Assembly: GCA_963772335.1 (NCBI GenBank)
Contig: CAVYXF010000015.1
Location: forward strand, 1 to 64,000
From: CAVYXF01 sp963772335
Lineage (GTDB): Bacteria > Pseudomonadota > Alphaproteobacteria > Rhizobiales > Rhodomicrobiaceae
Direction of reading: 5' to 3'
Length of the DNA stretch: 64,000 bases
Shown here one piece after another: positions 44,323 through 53,039 of the stretch. Made by a program: the position numbers and the translations under genes. The notes beneath the pieces are model-generated. The model saw only the letters and a list, made by a program, of their open reading frames with translations. It had not been told where the DNA came from and searched no databases. Position 1 is the first letter of the stretch; every line of letters starts with the position of its first letter.

Positions 44323-44350
44323 GGTATACAGACAACCTTGCGTCGTGCAA
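44323..44350 (-). promoter_or_regulatory. possible flagellin promoter
   Basis: On the minus strand TTGCAC (44350-44345) and TATACC (44328-44323) are separated by 16 bases and would start transcription about 115 bases before the flagellin ATG, leaving room for the two leader hairpins. The match is to a housekeeping-type promoter; a flagellar sigma factor site was not identified. Confidence 0.35.
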
Positions 44351-44398
44351 AGTCTATGATCAGAACAGGCCTAGAAAGGTATTAATCTGATTGTTCAA

Positions 44399-45142
44399 CT
44401 ACATAAATGAGCGCACCAGTCCGCCGATCAAGAGGTTCCAGCCGTCGATCAGAATGAAGAACAAGATCTTAAACGGCAGTGAGATGATGCTCGGCGGCAG
44501 CATCATCATGCCCATCGACATGGTCAGTGTGGCAACCACCATATCGATCACGAGGAATGGCAGAGCGATCAGAAAGCCGATTTCAAATCCACGTCGCAGC
44601 TCGGAAATCATGAAGGCCGGGATCAGCACGCGCAGGTCCGGCTCGACAGTTTCATCGGCGGGCGGCGCATTCGGATTGGCGAGGTTTTCGAACATTGCCA
44701 GGTCTTTGTCGCGCACATGCGCGCGCATGAAAACCCGGAACGGCGCAGTGATACGGGTATAGGCCTCCTTCTCGTCGATCTTGTTTTCGGTGAGCGGCTT
44801 GATGCCGTCCTCCCATGCCTTATCAAAAGTCGGCGCCATGACGAAAAAGGTCATGAACAAGGCCAGGCTGATCAGGATGAGATTGGCGGGTGTGGTCTGG
44901 AGTCCCAGCCCCGCCCGCAGAAACGACAAAGCCAAGACGAACCGGGTGAAGCAGGTCACCATGATCAGCAGCCCTGGCGCCACCGAAAGCACGGTGATGA
45001 CCAGGACGAGCTGCAGCATCCGCCCGCTCGCCGTGCCGTCACCCGGCGGCACGAGTTCACCCAGACTGGGGATCTGCGCCAGGGCATCTCCCGCGCCAAG
45101 GACCAGGAACCCCAGGAACAGGAACAGTGCGGCGAGCCTCAT
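44399..45142 (-). CDS. fliP: flagellar export gate protein FliP
   Basis: A 247-residue FliP with a cleavable-type N-terminal signal (LAALFLFLGFLVLGAGDALA) and four membrane segments. The hallmark FLRAGLGLQTTPANLILISLALFMTFFVMAPTF region and the C-terminal LPFLVIDMVVATLTMSMGMMMLPPSIISLP are clear. FliP forms the core of the export pore with FliQ and FliR. The start overlaps the fliL stop by 4 bp. It is the last gene of the motA-to-fliP run before the flagellin promoter. Confidence 0.96.
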   Translation of the reverse strand: MRLAALFLFLGFLVLGAGDALAQIPSLGELVPPGDGTASGRMLQLVLVITVLSVAPGLLIMVTCFTRFVLALSFLRAGLGLQTTPANLILISLALFMTFFVMAPTFDKAWEDGIKPLTENKIDEKEAYTRITAPFRVFMRAHVRDKDLAMFENLANPNAPPADETVEPDLRVLIPAFMISELRRGFEIGFLIALPFLVIDMVVATLTMSMGMMMLPPSIISLPFKILFFILIDGWNLLIGGLVRSFM

Positions 45143-45615
45143 TCGATGACCAGGCCCTGGATCAGCAAGTCGCTCACCTGGCCTTTACTGCGCACGCGCA
45201 CGCGGTCGTCGAGATCCTCGCGCAGGTTTTGGAAACCGCTTGGACCTTCGAGCTGCTCGAGCGGCACCGTGCGCAGATATGCGACAATGTCCTCGGTGAT
45301 TTCGGCAAGCAACGGATCGGATTCTTTTCCAAGGTCCCCTGTCAGCACCGCGGCGGCCTCCAACCTGATCCAGGTGTTCGGTGGGCTGGCGAGGTTCGTG
45401 GTGATCGGCGCAAGCGTCCGCGTGATGCTCTTGAGCGGTCCTGTGTCCTTGCCGTGCTCGGCCCCCGGCTTCGCGTCTTGGTTACTATTCAGGAGATGCG
45501 GGACTTGCATGCCGAACAAGCCACCTGCTCCGCCGCCGAGCAGGGTCAGCACCAGCACGGCGATCAGCGAGATGCCGCCGCCCTTGGACTTCGGCGCTGC
45601 TATTGCTTTGGCCAT
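45139..45615 (-). CDS. fliL: flagellar basal body-associated protein FliL
   Basis: A 158-residue FliL: a short cytoplasmic N-terminus, one membrane segment (ISLIAVLVLTLLGGGAGGLFGMQ) and a periplasmic domain (APITTNLASPPNTWIRLEAA, ending GFQNLREDLDDRVRVRSKGQ, LIQGLVIE). FliL surrounds or supports the stator. It overlaps fliP by 4 bp and follows flgH by 67 bases. Confidence 0.88.
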   Translation of the reverse strand: MAKAIAAPKSKGGGISLIAVLVLTLLGGGAGGLFGMQVPHLLNSNQDAKPGAEHGKDTGPLKSITRTLAPITTNLASPPNTWIRLEAAAVLTGDLGKESDPLLAEITEDIVAYLRTVPLEQLEGPSGFQNLREDLDDRVRVRSKGQVSDLLIQGLVIE

Positions 45616-45682
45616 GCCCGCTCCTTCACAGTTGCATTTCGCTTACGACCAGGACAGCGCGAACCAGCCGCTGGTCCACCCG

Positions 45683-46414
45683 TCAGAAAGGCGAGATCAC
45701 GTCCAGGATCTGCTGACCCCAACCGGGCTGCGAAACCTCCATGATCCGCCCGCGGCCGCCATAGGAGATCCGTGCCTCGGCGATCTTGTCGTAGGAAATG
45801 CTGTTATCGGTGGCGATATCGCGCGGTCGCACCACTCCGGCCACGCCCAGCACGCGCATCTCGTAATTGACCCGGACCTCCTGGGTGCCGGCGATCATCA
45901 GATTGCCATTGGGCAGCACGTCGGTGACAACGGCGGCGACAAGGAGGTCGATGCTCTCCGAGCGGGTGACCTGGCCCTCGCTCTTGGTGTCGGTGTTGGA
46001 ATTGACTTTCGGATTGAAAGACCCTGCGCCAGTGGCCTGCGGGCCCTGCTTGCCATTGGCCGACAGGTTGAGGTCATAGGCGAAATTGACGTCGAGCTCG
46101 CCCTGCTGTTCGCGCTTGCGATTATTTTTGTTGTCGAATTTCGCGCTGTCCTTGATCGAGATCTTCACGGTGACGAGGTCGCCGACGCGGGAGGCGCGAG
46201 GATCGCGGAACAGGTCGGCGCTCGAATCCTGCCAGAGCGAGTTGCCGCTGCGGTAGCGCGGCTTGGGCGAAGGGTCAGCAGCGATCGGCACGGCCGGTGG
46301 CGTAAGCCCCGAGCCGACCGGCGTCAGCGAAGGCTCCTTTCCCAACTCCTGCAGAGTGGTCCCGCAGCCGGAGAGCAGGCCCAGCATTGCCAGGAGCAAA
46401 GGATAGCGCATCAT
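45683..46414 (-). CDS. flgH: flagellar L-ring protein FlgH
   Basis: A 243-residue lipoprotein with lipobox LLSGC (acylated Cys17). Conserved FlgH blocks are SLWQDSSADLFRDPRASRVGDLVTVKI, GELDVNFAYDL and LPNGNLMIAGTQEVRVNYEM, plus the end VVRPRDIATDNSISYDKIAEARISYGGRG. It forms the outer-membrane L ring. The ATG at 46414 overlaps the motE stop by 4 bp, which rules out the longer frame reaching 46687. Confidence 0.95.
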   Translation of the reverse strand: MMRYPLLLAMLGLLSGCGTTLQELGKEPSLTPVGSGLTPPAVPIAADPSPKPRYRSGNSLWQDSSADLFRDPRASRVGDLVTVKISIKDSAKFDNKNNRKREQQGELDVNFAYDLNLSANGKQGPQATGAGSFNPKVNSNTDTKSEGQVTRSESIDLLVAAVVTDVLPNGNLMIAGTQEVRVNYEMRVLGVAGVVRPRDIATDNSISYDKIAEARISYGGRGRIMEVSQPGWGQQILDVISPF

Positions 46415-47376
46415 GACCGGCTGCCTGCTTGTGCCGGCCGACGGGGCGGGACAGGACCTTTGGCCGCGCCAGAGATGATGGCGGTAAGCCGTGCTGCCTG
46501 AGCCGGGTCCATCTCGTTCATCACCGCGCTCGCCGTACGCGGATCGAGCTTGATGATCAAGGCGGCTGCCGTTTCCTCGTCGAGTGCTGCGAGCTGGAGC
46601 GCTGCCGCATCGGGTTTCATCTTGGTGTAGATGTCCACCACTGCCTTTTTTGCCTTCTCTGCGAATTCGTCGCGCCGCGCCAGCCAACGCTGATATTCGG
46701 CGGTCTTGGCCTCAAGCTCTGCTGTCTTCTGCTGGACCTGCTTTTCTACCTCGGCCAGGTTTTGGCGCTGCCAGGTGATGCGGGCATCGATTGCCGCATC
46801 GGCGATATTGCTGCAATAGCGGGAAGCGGGGCTGCCGGCGGCTGGCTCCTGGTCCGTAGAAGCCTGGTCTGGCTCCCCTGGCGTGACCTGCGTCGTCAGA
46901 ACATCATTGTCGAGTTGGCGCTGAAGCAGGCGAATATCGCTGAAGGCGTCCTGCGGCTCCTCGCTATCGCCCGCCTGCCCGATGATCGCGGCGGCCGGTC
47001 TCGGGGCAGCATTGGCAAGCGTATCGCTCGGCGCTGGAGCAGGCGGGGCAGCTGCAGCGGAGGGCTCGGCTTCTTGCGGTTCGGCTGTGGGTGCGTCGGC
47101 TTTGGCTGCCCCATCCCTTACCGCCGCGTTCTCAGCAGGGTCGGCTTTTGGCAGTGGGGAAGCGGCCTTGCCCGATTTGGCATGACCAGGAGCTTTGGCA
47201 GCCTTGGCCGAACTTGTAGCGCGGCTCTCCTTGGACGGGGAACGCTGCGTGATCGCCGCGACGTCCGTAACCTCGGCATTCCAGCCTTGTGCGTTCCCGG
47301 GGAGCGGGCCGCTAAGGAGAAGCGACGCACCAAGAAGCAGCGCACCGACCTGCGCCGATCCTGTCTTACTTTCCAT
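46411..47376 (-). CDS. motE: MotE-family periplasmic protein
   Basis: A 321-residue secreted protein: signal peptide (VGALLLGASLLLSGPLPGNA), about 150 residues of Ala/Pro-rich low complexity, then a coiled coil (QNLAEVEKQVQQKTAELEAK). It ends in an MgtE-N-like domain (VDIYTKMKPDAAALQLAALDEETAAALIIKLDPRTASAVMNEMDP). This is the MotE pattern; MotE chaperones MotC in Sinorhizobium. ATG 47376 has AGGTGG upstream; GTG 47385 is an alternative. It sits between flgI and flgH as in many Rhizobiales. Confidence 0.88.
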   Translation of the reverse strand: MESKTGSAQVGALLLGASLLLSGPLPGNAQGWNAEVTDVAAITQRSPSKESRATSSAKAAKAPGHAKSGKAASPLPKADPAENAAVRDGAAKADAPTAEPQEAEPSAAAAPPAPAPSDTLANAAPRPAAAIIGQAGDSEEPQDAFSDIRLLQRQLDNDVLTTQVTPGEPDQASTDQEPAAGSPASRYCSNIADAAIDARITWQRQNLAEVEKQVQQKTAELEAKTAEYQRWLARRDEFAEKAKKAVVDIYTKMKPDAAALQLAALDEETAAALIIKLDPRTASAVMNEMDPAQAARLTAIISGAAKGPVPPRRPAQAGSRS

Positions 47377-47399
47377 AATCGCCACCTACGCGTTCACCT

Positions 47400-48635
47400 T
47401 TATTGCACGACAAGATCTGCTTGCAGCGCCCCCGCCGACTTGATGGCCTGCAGTATCGCGATGATGCTGTTCGGCTTCAGCCCCATCCGATTCAGGCCGG
47501 CGACGAGCGTGTTCAGATTGGCGCCGTTTACGACCGCGACATTGCCGCCTTCCTGGTCGGCAGTAACGACGGATTCCGGAACGAGGACCGTCTGGCCTTC
47601 AGAAAACGGGTTTGGCTGAGAAACGCTTGCGCCCTCGGTGACCCGCACGGTGAGATTTCCGTGCGCGACGGCGACGGTCGAGATCTGCACATCGCGGCCG
47701 ATGACGATGGTACCGGTGCGCTCATCAATCACGACACGCGCCGGTGCATCGGGCTCAATCGGTAGGTCGGTGACCTCCGCAAGAAAGCGCGCCGCGCCGA
47801 CATTACGCGGCTTTTTGAGCATGACGGTGCGCAGATCGCGTTCGCGCGCCGTCGCCATGCCGTAATGCTCGCGCGAATAGGCATTGATAGCGTCGGCAAC
47901 GCGCACCGCCGTGTTGAAATCCGGGTTGCGCAGCTCCAGCGCAAGCACGCTGGCCTCGCCGCGGTAGCTGTCTCTTTGCGCCCGCGCCCTGCCTGCAAGC
48001 GCCTGGGTGCTGTTCTCGCCAAGGCCGCCGCCCTTAAGATCGAAACCCGGGCCGCTGCCCGGCCCGTCCAGCCCGACAGGACGCTCATCGGCGAAGCTGT
48101 TCGGCGGCTCGCGCTCGACCAGCGCACCGTTTGGGATGCGGGCTGAGGTTGGCACGTTCTGGGTTACGGTTTCGGCAGCGCCCTTCTGGGCAAAGCCCGA
48201 CACCTGAAGGGGGCCTTGGGCGACCGCGTAAATGCTATTGTCCGCGCCCGAGAGCGGCGTCAGCACCAGGGAGCCGCCGGCAAGCGAGGTCGCATCGCCG
48301 AGCGAGGACACCGTCACGTCAATGCGCGAGCCTTTATTGATGAAAGGGGGCAGCTCGGTCGTAACAATCACCGCTGCGACATTGCGCGTGCGCGGCCTTA
48401 CCGTGCGGACGTTGATGCCCATTCGATCGAGCATCGACTGCAGCGATTGCTCGGTGAAAGGCGAGTTGCGCAGCGAATCGCCGGTGCCATTGAGCCCGAT
48501 CACCAGGCCATAGCCGACGAGCTGGTTGGCACGAACACCTTGAACCGACACGACATCCTTGATCCGGGTCGCAGGATGGGCGGCCGGGGTCAGGGAGATC
48601 AGGAAAGCGGCGGCAACGGCAATGCTGCGCTTCAT
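47400..48635 (-). CDS. flgI: flagellar P-ring protein FlgI
   Basis: A 411-residue FlgI with signal peptide (SIAVAAAFLISLTPAAHPA). Conserved blocks are TRIKDVVSVQGVRANQLVGYGLVIGLNGTGD, FTEQSLQSMLDRMGINV, NVAAVIVTTELPPF and the C-terminal LNTLVAGLNRMGLKPNSIIAILQAIKSAGAL. It builds the periplasmic P ring. The start overlaps flgA by 4 bp and length is normal for an alphaproteobacterium. Confidence 0.97.
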   Translation of the reverse strand: MKRSIAVAAAFLISLTPAAHPATRIKDVVSVQGVRANQLVGYGLVIGLNGTGDSLRNSPFTEQSLQSMLDRMGINVRTVRPRTRNVAAVIVTTELPPFINKGSRIDVTVSSLGDATSLAGGSLVLTPLSGADNSIYAVAQGPLQVSGFAQKGAAETVTQNVPTSARIPNGALVEREPPNSFADERPVGLDGPGSGPGFDLKGGGLGENSTQALAGRARAQRDSYRGEASVLALELRNPDFNTAVRVADAINAYSREHYGMATARERDLRTVMLKKPRNVGAARFLAEVTDLPIEPDAPARVVIDERTGTIVIGRDVQISTVAVAHGNLTVRVTEGASVSQPNPFSEGQTVLVPESVVTADQEGGNVAVVNGANLNTLVAGLNRMGLKPNSIIAILQAIKSAGALQADLVVQ

Positions 48636-49102
48636 GGCCCGCCTACGCGAACCGTGCCATCGGCCTGCACGACGCCTTTGATGACTTGGCCGCTATCGAC
48701 GTTGCGCAAACTGAGGATGTCGCCGACCCGGCCAGCCTGGAGGGCGACCGCCTGACCCGTTATGGTTAGCCCGCCGGCCTGGAACACCACCGTAACGGGC
48801 TTGCCCTGGTTGACCACATCGGCCTCGCGGATCGAGTTCAGCGGGATCGGCCTGCCGGGCAGCAAAGTGCGGCGCGCTACTTTCCCGACCAGCCCGTCCC
48901 GCCCCTTGCATACCGGCCAGTTTTCTCCGGGAGGTATGGTGAAGGATCGGTCGACCAGCAAATGCTCGCCGATGACATCGCCCGGATAGATCGTCGTGCT
49001 CGGCACAGGCAGCTCGATCGACATCGCGCAGGCGATGCTGCCGCAGAACAGCAACGCGCCGGCGAGGCTGGCTGCGGGGAAGAATGCGCTGCGCTCGAGC
49101 AT
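48632..49102 (-). CDS. flgA: P-ring assembly chaperone FlgA
   Basis: A 156-residue FlgA with signal peptide (FPAASLAGALLFCGSIACA) and a SAF-type domain: LLPGRPIPLNSIREADVVNQ, GKPVTVVFQAGGLTITGQAV, GRVGDILSLRNVDSGQVIKG and GVVQADGTVRVG. It is shorter than enterobacterial FlgA but typical for rhizobia. It escorts FlgI subunits in the periplasm. It lies between flgG (81 bases upstream) and flgI (4-bp overlap). Confidence 0.93.
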   Translation of the reverse strand: MLERSAFFPAASLAGALLFCGSIACAMSIELPVPSTTIYPGDVIGEHLLVDRSFTIPPGENWPVCKGRDGLVGKVARRTLLPGRPIPLNSIREADVVNQGKPVTVVFQAGGLTITGQAVALQAGRVGDILSLRNVDSGQVIKGVVQADGTVRVGGP

Positions 49103-49182
49103 CTGCGATCTCCTGCCGGACGACTTGGCTCCGCGAGATCGACCGCAGAGCCGTTCTTGCCTCGTCGCTTCGAAACGCTCGC

Positions 49183-49968
49183 CTACCGGATATTGGCGAT
49201 CGTGCCGTACATGCTGTCGGCTGCCTGGATGACCTTGGAGTTCATTTCATAATTGCGCTGGGCCTGGATCAGCTCGGTGATCTCGCGCACCGGATCGACG
49301 TTCGATCCCTCCAGATAGCCTTGATGGACAATCGGAAAGCCGGCATCGCCTGCGACACCTAGCGTCGGCGCGCCGGAGGACTCGGTCTCGCGGTAGCGGT
49401 TGCCGCCAAGCGGCTCGAGGCCGGCGTCGTTGATGAAGGTCGCGACGGTGAGCTGGCCCAGATTGGTGAGCTGCGGATCGTTGCCGATCCGAACGAACAC
49501 TTCGCCGGATTCATTGATCGTGATGTCGGTCGCGTCCGTCGGGATGGTGATCGCCGGTTGCACGGCGTAGCCATCGACGGTGACCAGCTGACCGACGCCG
49601 TTCTTGTTGAACGAGCCGGCGCGCGTGTAGAGCAATTCGCCGTCCGGCGCCGCCACCTGGAACCAGCCCCGGCCATCGAGCGCTACATCGAGCTTGTTCC
49701 CGGTCTGCACCAGCGCGCCCTGCATGTGCAGGTAGCGCACCGCCGCGGTGCGTACGCCCAGGCCGATATGCACGCCCTCCGGGATGGCTTCCTGCCCGCC
49801 GCGATTGGGCGCGCCGGCCGCCCGGTCGGTCTGATAAAGCAGATCGGTGAACTCGCCGCGCGCCCGCTTATAAGCGGTGGTGTTGATGTTCGCGATGTTG
49901 TTCGCGATCACCTCGACGTTCGTCTGCTGGGCATTCATGCCGGTTGCGGCGATGGCAAGCGATCTCAT
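49183..49968 (-). CDS. flgG: flagellar distal rod protein FlgG
   Basis: A 261-residue FlgG. The opening MRSLAIAATGMNAQQTNVEV, IANNIANINTTAYKRARGEF is diagnostic, as is the C-terminal EGSNVDPVREITELIQAQRN, MNSKVIQAADSMYGTIANIR. Length is exactly typical. It forms the distal rod. It follows fliE by 10 bases in the flgB-flgC-fliE-flgG group. Confidence 0.97.
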   Translation of the reverse strand: MRSLAIAATGMNAQQTNVEVIANNIANINTTAYKRARGEFTDLLYQTDRAAGAPNRGGQEAIPEGVHIGLGVRTAAVRYLHMQGALVQTGNKLDVALDGRGWFQVAAPDGELLYTRAGSFNKNGVGQLVTVDGYAVQPAITIPTDATDITINESGEVFVRIGNDPQLTNLGQLTVATFINDAGLEPLGGNRYRETESSGAPTLGVAGDAGFPIVHQGYLEGSNVDPVREITELIQAQRNYEMNSKVIQAADSMYGTIANIR

Positions 49969-49978
49969 CGAACGGTCC

Positions 49979-50305
49979 TCATATCGCCATCCGGCTGAGC
50001 TCGAGATAGGCGGCGGTTATCTTGTCGCGCACGGCGATCGCGCCCTGCAGTGTCATTTCGGCGGCCAGCACCGCCTCGGCGACCTGCTGGATCGAGGCGT
50101 TGCCATGCACGGCGGCGATCGAGGTCGACTCGGCGGTTTTCACGGCCGAGGCCGTATCCGTGATCATGCCCGAGAGCATGGAGGTGAAATCGGTGGGCTG
50201 AGTGGGCCCGGGCGTGAGCGGGGCCAGATTGCCGACAAAGGGGGCCTCCTGTGGTTGGGCCACAGTCGGAGGCGTGGGCAGTCTGGCACCGATCGCGTCG
50301 ATCAT
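49979..50305 (-). CDS. fliE: hook-basal body protein FliE
   Basis: A 108-residue FliE: disordered Pro-rich N-terminus, then FTSMLSGMITDTASAVKTAESTS and the conserved end VAEAVLAAEMTLQGAIAVRDKITAAYLELSRMAI. FliE joins the M ring to the rod. Its start overlaps the flgC stop. Confidence 0.94.
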   Translation of the reverse strand: MIDAIGARLPTPPTVAQPQEAPFVGNLAPLTPGPTQPTDFTSMLSGMITDTASAVKTAESTSIAAVHGNASIQQVAEAVLAAEMTLQGAIAVRDKITAAYLELSRMAI

Positions 50306-50727
50306 CAGCTGTTGCTCCGTATCAGGTCGATGGTCATGCCGATCATGGCGCGCGCCTGCTTGACCACCTGAAGATTGGCCTCATAGGAGCGGTTTGCTTC
50401 TCGGATGTCGGCGATTTCTGTCAGCATGTTCACGTTCGGGCGCTTGACAAACCCGTTCTCATCCGCCGCCGGATTGCTGGGATCGTGTTCGAGAGGGTAG
50501 GGCGTGCGGTCGCGGTCGATGCGCTCGATGCGCACCGTGGTCGCGTCCAGTTCCTCGTCGAAGGTTGCGCCGAACTCGATGGTCTTGCGCGTGTAGGGGT
50601 TTGCGCCAGGCGTGTTGCCGGTCGAATCGTGGTTGGCGAGATTTTCCGAGACGATGCGCACACGATGCGACTGGGCCTGGAGGCCCGAGCCGGCGACGCG
50701 GATACTGGCCAGCAGCGGATCGGACAT
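50305..50727 (-). CDS. flgC: flagellar proximal rod protein FlgC
   Basis: A 140-residue FlgC with the opening VAGSGLQAQSHRVRIVSENLANHDSTG and the end NVNMLTEIADIREANRSYEANLQVVKQARAMIGMTIDLI, both characteristic. It sits 2 bases after flgB and shares its final base with the fliE start. Confidence 0.96.
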   Translation of the reverse strand: MSDPLLASIRVAGSGLQAQSHRVRIVSENLANHDSTGNTPGANPYTRKTIEFGATFDEELDATTVRIERIDRDRTPYPLEHDPSNPAADENGFVKRPNVNMLTEIADIREANRSYEANLQVVKQARAMIGMTIDLIRSNS

Positions 50728-50729
50728 GG

Positions 50730-51116
50730 CTAGCCTGCCCGTGATGACGTGGCGAGCATGCGCTGAAAGGCTTTGAGCACACCCATGTTAAGCGAATAGG
50801 CGCCGTTGACCTGGCCGGCTTTCATCAACTCATTTTCCATGCTGACGCTGTTGCCGGAGTGGACGACATCCCATGTCGAGCCGACGCGCTGGTCGGCAGG
50901 TGAGGTGCCGGTCGCATCGTCCGGCCGCATGTGTCCCGGCGCCGTTGCGGTCATCGCGAGGCGCGTTGCGTCGAGCGTTTGCTCAAAGGGTGTGAGGTCA
51001 CGGGCCGTGTAGCCGGGGGTATTGGCGTTCGCGATATTGCCCGCAATCACCGACTCGCGGGCGGCTAACCAGCGATTTTGCTGCGAGGTGACGTCGAACA
51101 GATGAATTGGTTGCAT
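50730..51116 (-). CDS. flgB: flagellar proximal rod protein FlgB
   Basis: A 128-residue FlgB. QPIHLFDVTSQQNRWLAARE, VIAGNIANANTPGYTARDLT is the usual N-terminus; the C-terminus VSMENELMKAGQVNGAYSLN, VLKAFQRMLATS is typical. The ATG at 51116 with AGGAT upstream was chosen; the frame stays open for a further 60 codons of non-FlgB sequence. Confidence 0.95.
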   Translation of the reverse strand: MQPIHLFDVTSQQNRWLAARESVIAGNIANANTPGYTARDLTPFEQTLDATRLAMTATAPGHMRPDDATGTSPADQRVGSTWDVVHSGNSVSMENELMKAGQVNGAYSLNMGVLKAFQRMLATSSRAG

Positions 51117-51234
51117 GGGAATCCTACGCTTTCCATCACTGAGATGGTTTAGGAAATTAATCTTGTCCGAGGCTTGCGCGGGAAGGCTGCGTCCATTGCC
51201 AATGCGTTCCGCCAGGGCCCGCCTGAACCGGGCG

Positions 51235-51699
51235 TTACGCGCTGAGCCCCTCGCGCTGGGGTAATTGGAGGGGGGTAAGCAGCGGAATGCGGGCATCCGC
51301 GATCGCGGCCACGAGCTGGCCGGTGCTCTCCGCGGTATTCAGTGCGGAGCTGCCGAAGGAGATGTAATGAATCTCGATGCCTGCCTCCTTGCTCTCGAGC
51401 AACAGCCGGAAAAACACATCGATCTTGTGATGGTGGAATTCCATGTCCAGGCTGATCGACGGGTTGCCGTCCCAGCGCAGATCGACATGACCGGCGAGGC
51501 CGAAGGTAATTGTGCCCGGCATGAAATACATCTCGGTGGCTGCATTGACGAGCGTGCGGATGTTGCCGTAGCGCTCCGTGCGGATGAAGGCCACCAGATC
51601 GGCCGGATCAATGAGGCGAAGCTCGGCGGCCACCTCTTTCAGCCCGTCGGCCAAGACTCTCTCACGCTCATGCGCAAAGGCGCATCCTTGCCTCAGCAT
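51235..51699 (-). CDS. conserved-looking unknown protein in flagellar operon
   Basis: A 154-residue protein not recognised as a named flagellar component. Notable stretches are EVAAELRLIDPADLVAFIRT, IRTLVNAATEMYFMPGTITF, GLAGHVDLRWDGNPSISLDM and EFHHHKIDVFFRLLLESKEA. No signal peptide or membrane segment is evident, so it should be cytoplasmic. It lies 11 bases after flhB and 118 bases before flgB on the same strand, inside an otherwise all-flagellar operon. The first 8 residues are uncertain because the start has only a weak ribosome-binding site. Confidence 0.7.
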   Translation of the reverse strand: MLRQGCAFAHERERVLADGLKEVAAELRLIDPADLVAFIRTERYGNIRTLVNAATEMYFMPGTITFGLAGHVDLRWDGNPSISLDMEFHHHKIDVFFRLLLESKEAGIEIHYISFGSSALNTAESTGQLVAAIADARIPLLTPLQLPQREGLSA

Positions 51700-51710
51700 C
51701 CTGCCGCTCT

Positions 51711-52793
51711 CTATCCGCGATGGGGCGTTTGCGCCTTGCGCATGTGTAAATAGTAGATGATCTCTGCCACCGCCTTGTAGAACTGGGGCGGTATGAGCTG
51801 ATCGACTTGAACATTGTCATAGAGAGACCTTGCGAGAGGCTTGTCTTCCACGATCGGAATGTTGTGCTGGGCCGCGATTTCACGAATCCTGAGCGCAAGC
51901 AGGTCGACGCCCTTGGCCAGCACTTTGGGCGCCCCGCCTTCCGAGCGGACATAGCGCAGGGCGACAGCAAAGTGGGTGGGGTTGGTGATCACCAGCGTGG
52001 CCTGCGGCACCGCAGCCATCATGCGCTTGCGCGAGCGGGCGCGGCCGATGGCGCGCATGCGCGCCTTCACTTCAGGGCGGCCTTCGGCCTGCTTCATCTC
52101 CTCCTTCAGCTCTTCGCGCGACATGCGCAATTCCTTGCGCCAGTGCATGCGCGACCAGATGAGGTCGACGACCACCAGGACGAGGGTCAGCCCTGCAATC
52201 CAGGCGGTGAGCCGGATGAGAATGCCGCGCGATAAAGCCGGCACCGCGACCGGGTCCATAAACATCGCGCCAAGCACGTCATAGCGGCTCGCCTTCATCA
52301 CCAGAAAACCGACGATGCCGACGGCGACGATCTTGAACACCGATTTGAGGAATTCCACGAGGCCGGCTGCGCCAAAAATGCGCCCAAAGCCGCCGAGAGG
52401 CGAGATGCGTGAGAGTTGCGGCTGGATGCGGTTGCCGACCAGGCGCGGCGTATTCTGTACGAATGCGCCTGCCAAACCCCCCACCATCAGCAGGAGCACA
52501 ACCGGCAGCAGCAGCATTGCGGCATCGAGCCCGACGGTGCGCAGCACGAAAATGACGTCCGCCATATTTTCGAGCGGCCAGTCGCCGGGATTGTCGATGA
52601 AGCGGGTCAGCGAGCTCGTGAGCTTTGCCGTGCTGCTGCCGAGCAGAAAGCTGCCGGCCAGCACGATCGAGGCGAGAGAGATGAAGGCTGGCAGCTCGCG
52701 CGAGAACGGCACATTGCCCTGCTCGATGGCATCGCGCTGCTTTTTCTCTGTCGCTTCTTCTGTTTTGCTTTCCTTGTCCTCGTCTTCGGCCAT
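51711..52793 (-). CDS. flhB: flagellar export switch protein FlhB
   Basis: A 360-residue FlhB. Four membrane segments lie in the first 210 residues after a charged N-terminus (EDKESKTEEATEKKQRDAIE). The autocleavage site NPTH is at 271-274 (LVITNPTHFAVALRY), and the C-terminal domain ends ADRG-like after VAEIIYYLHMRKAQTPH. FlhB switches export specificity from rod/hook to filament proteins together with FliK. It follows fliN after a 246-bp gap holding repeats. Confidence 0.96.
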   Translation of the reverse strand: MAEDEDKESKTEEATEKKQRDAIEQGNVPFSRELPAFISLASIVLAGSFLLGSSTAKLTSSLTRFIDNPGDWPLENMADVIFVLRTVGLDAAMLLLPVVLLLMVGGLAGAFVQNTPRLVGNRIQPQLSRISPLGGFGRIFGAAGLVEFLKSVFKIVAVGIVGFLVMKASRYDVLGAMFMDPVAVPALSRGILIRLTAWIAGLTLVLVVVDLIWSRMHWRKELRMSREELKEEMKQAEGRPEVKARMRAIGRARSRKRMMAAVPQATLVITNPTHFAVALRYVRSEGGAPKVLAKGVDLLALRIREIAAQHNIPIVEDKPLARSLYDNVQVDQLIPPQFYKAVAEIIYYLHMRKAQTPHRG

Positions 52794-52921
52794 GGTCGGG
52801 GCGCGTTCCTTGCGGGCTTGGGTTCAGAACGCAACGCGACGATGAAGGCTGGGCGGCGATGCAGCGAGCGCCGGCTATGAGGGCCGAAGGCGTCGGGATT
52901 GGCCCGCGCCATCAATTCCGC

Positions 52922-53005
52922 TGAAACCCCCACGCAAGCGGGAATCCAAGCAGCAACTTGGGGGGCGGAGGACTGGATCCCCGCGCAAGCTTGGATTTCG
53001 TCCCT
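52922..53005. repeat. diverged palindromic repeats between fliN and flhB
   Basis: CCCCCACGCAAGCGGGAATCC at 52926-52946 (cgcaagcgggaatcca type) faces CTGGATCCCCGCGCAAGC at 52973-52990, so two inverted copies of a gattcccgcttgcgggg-like unit flank CAGCAACTTGG. It resembles the element at 4472 and separates fliN from flhB in an otherwise tight operon. Confidence 0.45.
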
Positions 53006-53039
53006 GATGGCGAGATTGGCGATGGCGCCTCTCCTGCGA

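Noticed and set aside
44717..46501. 594-codon plus-strand open frame
   Set aside because: It is antisense to fliP, fliL and flgH, which have clear motifs; the translated product has Arg/His/Pro-biased composition without domains.
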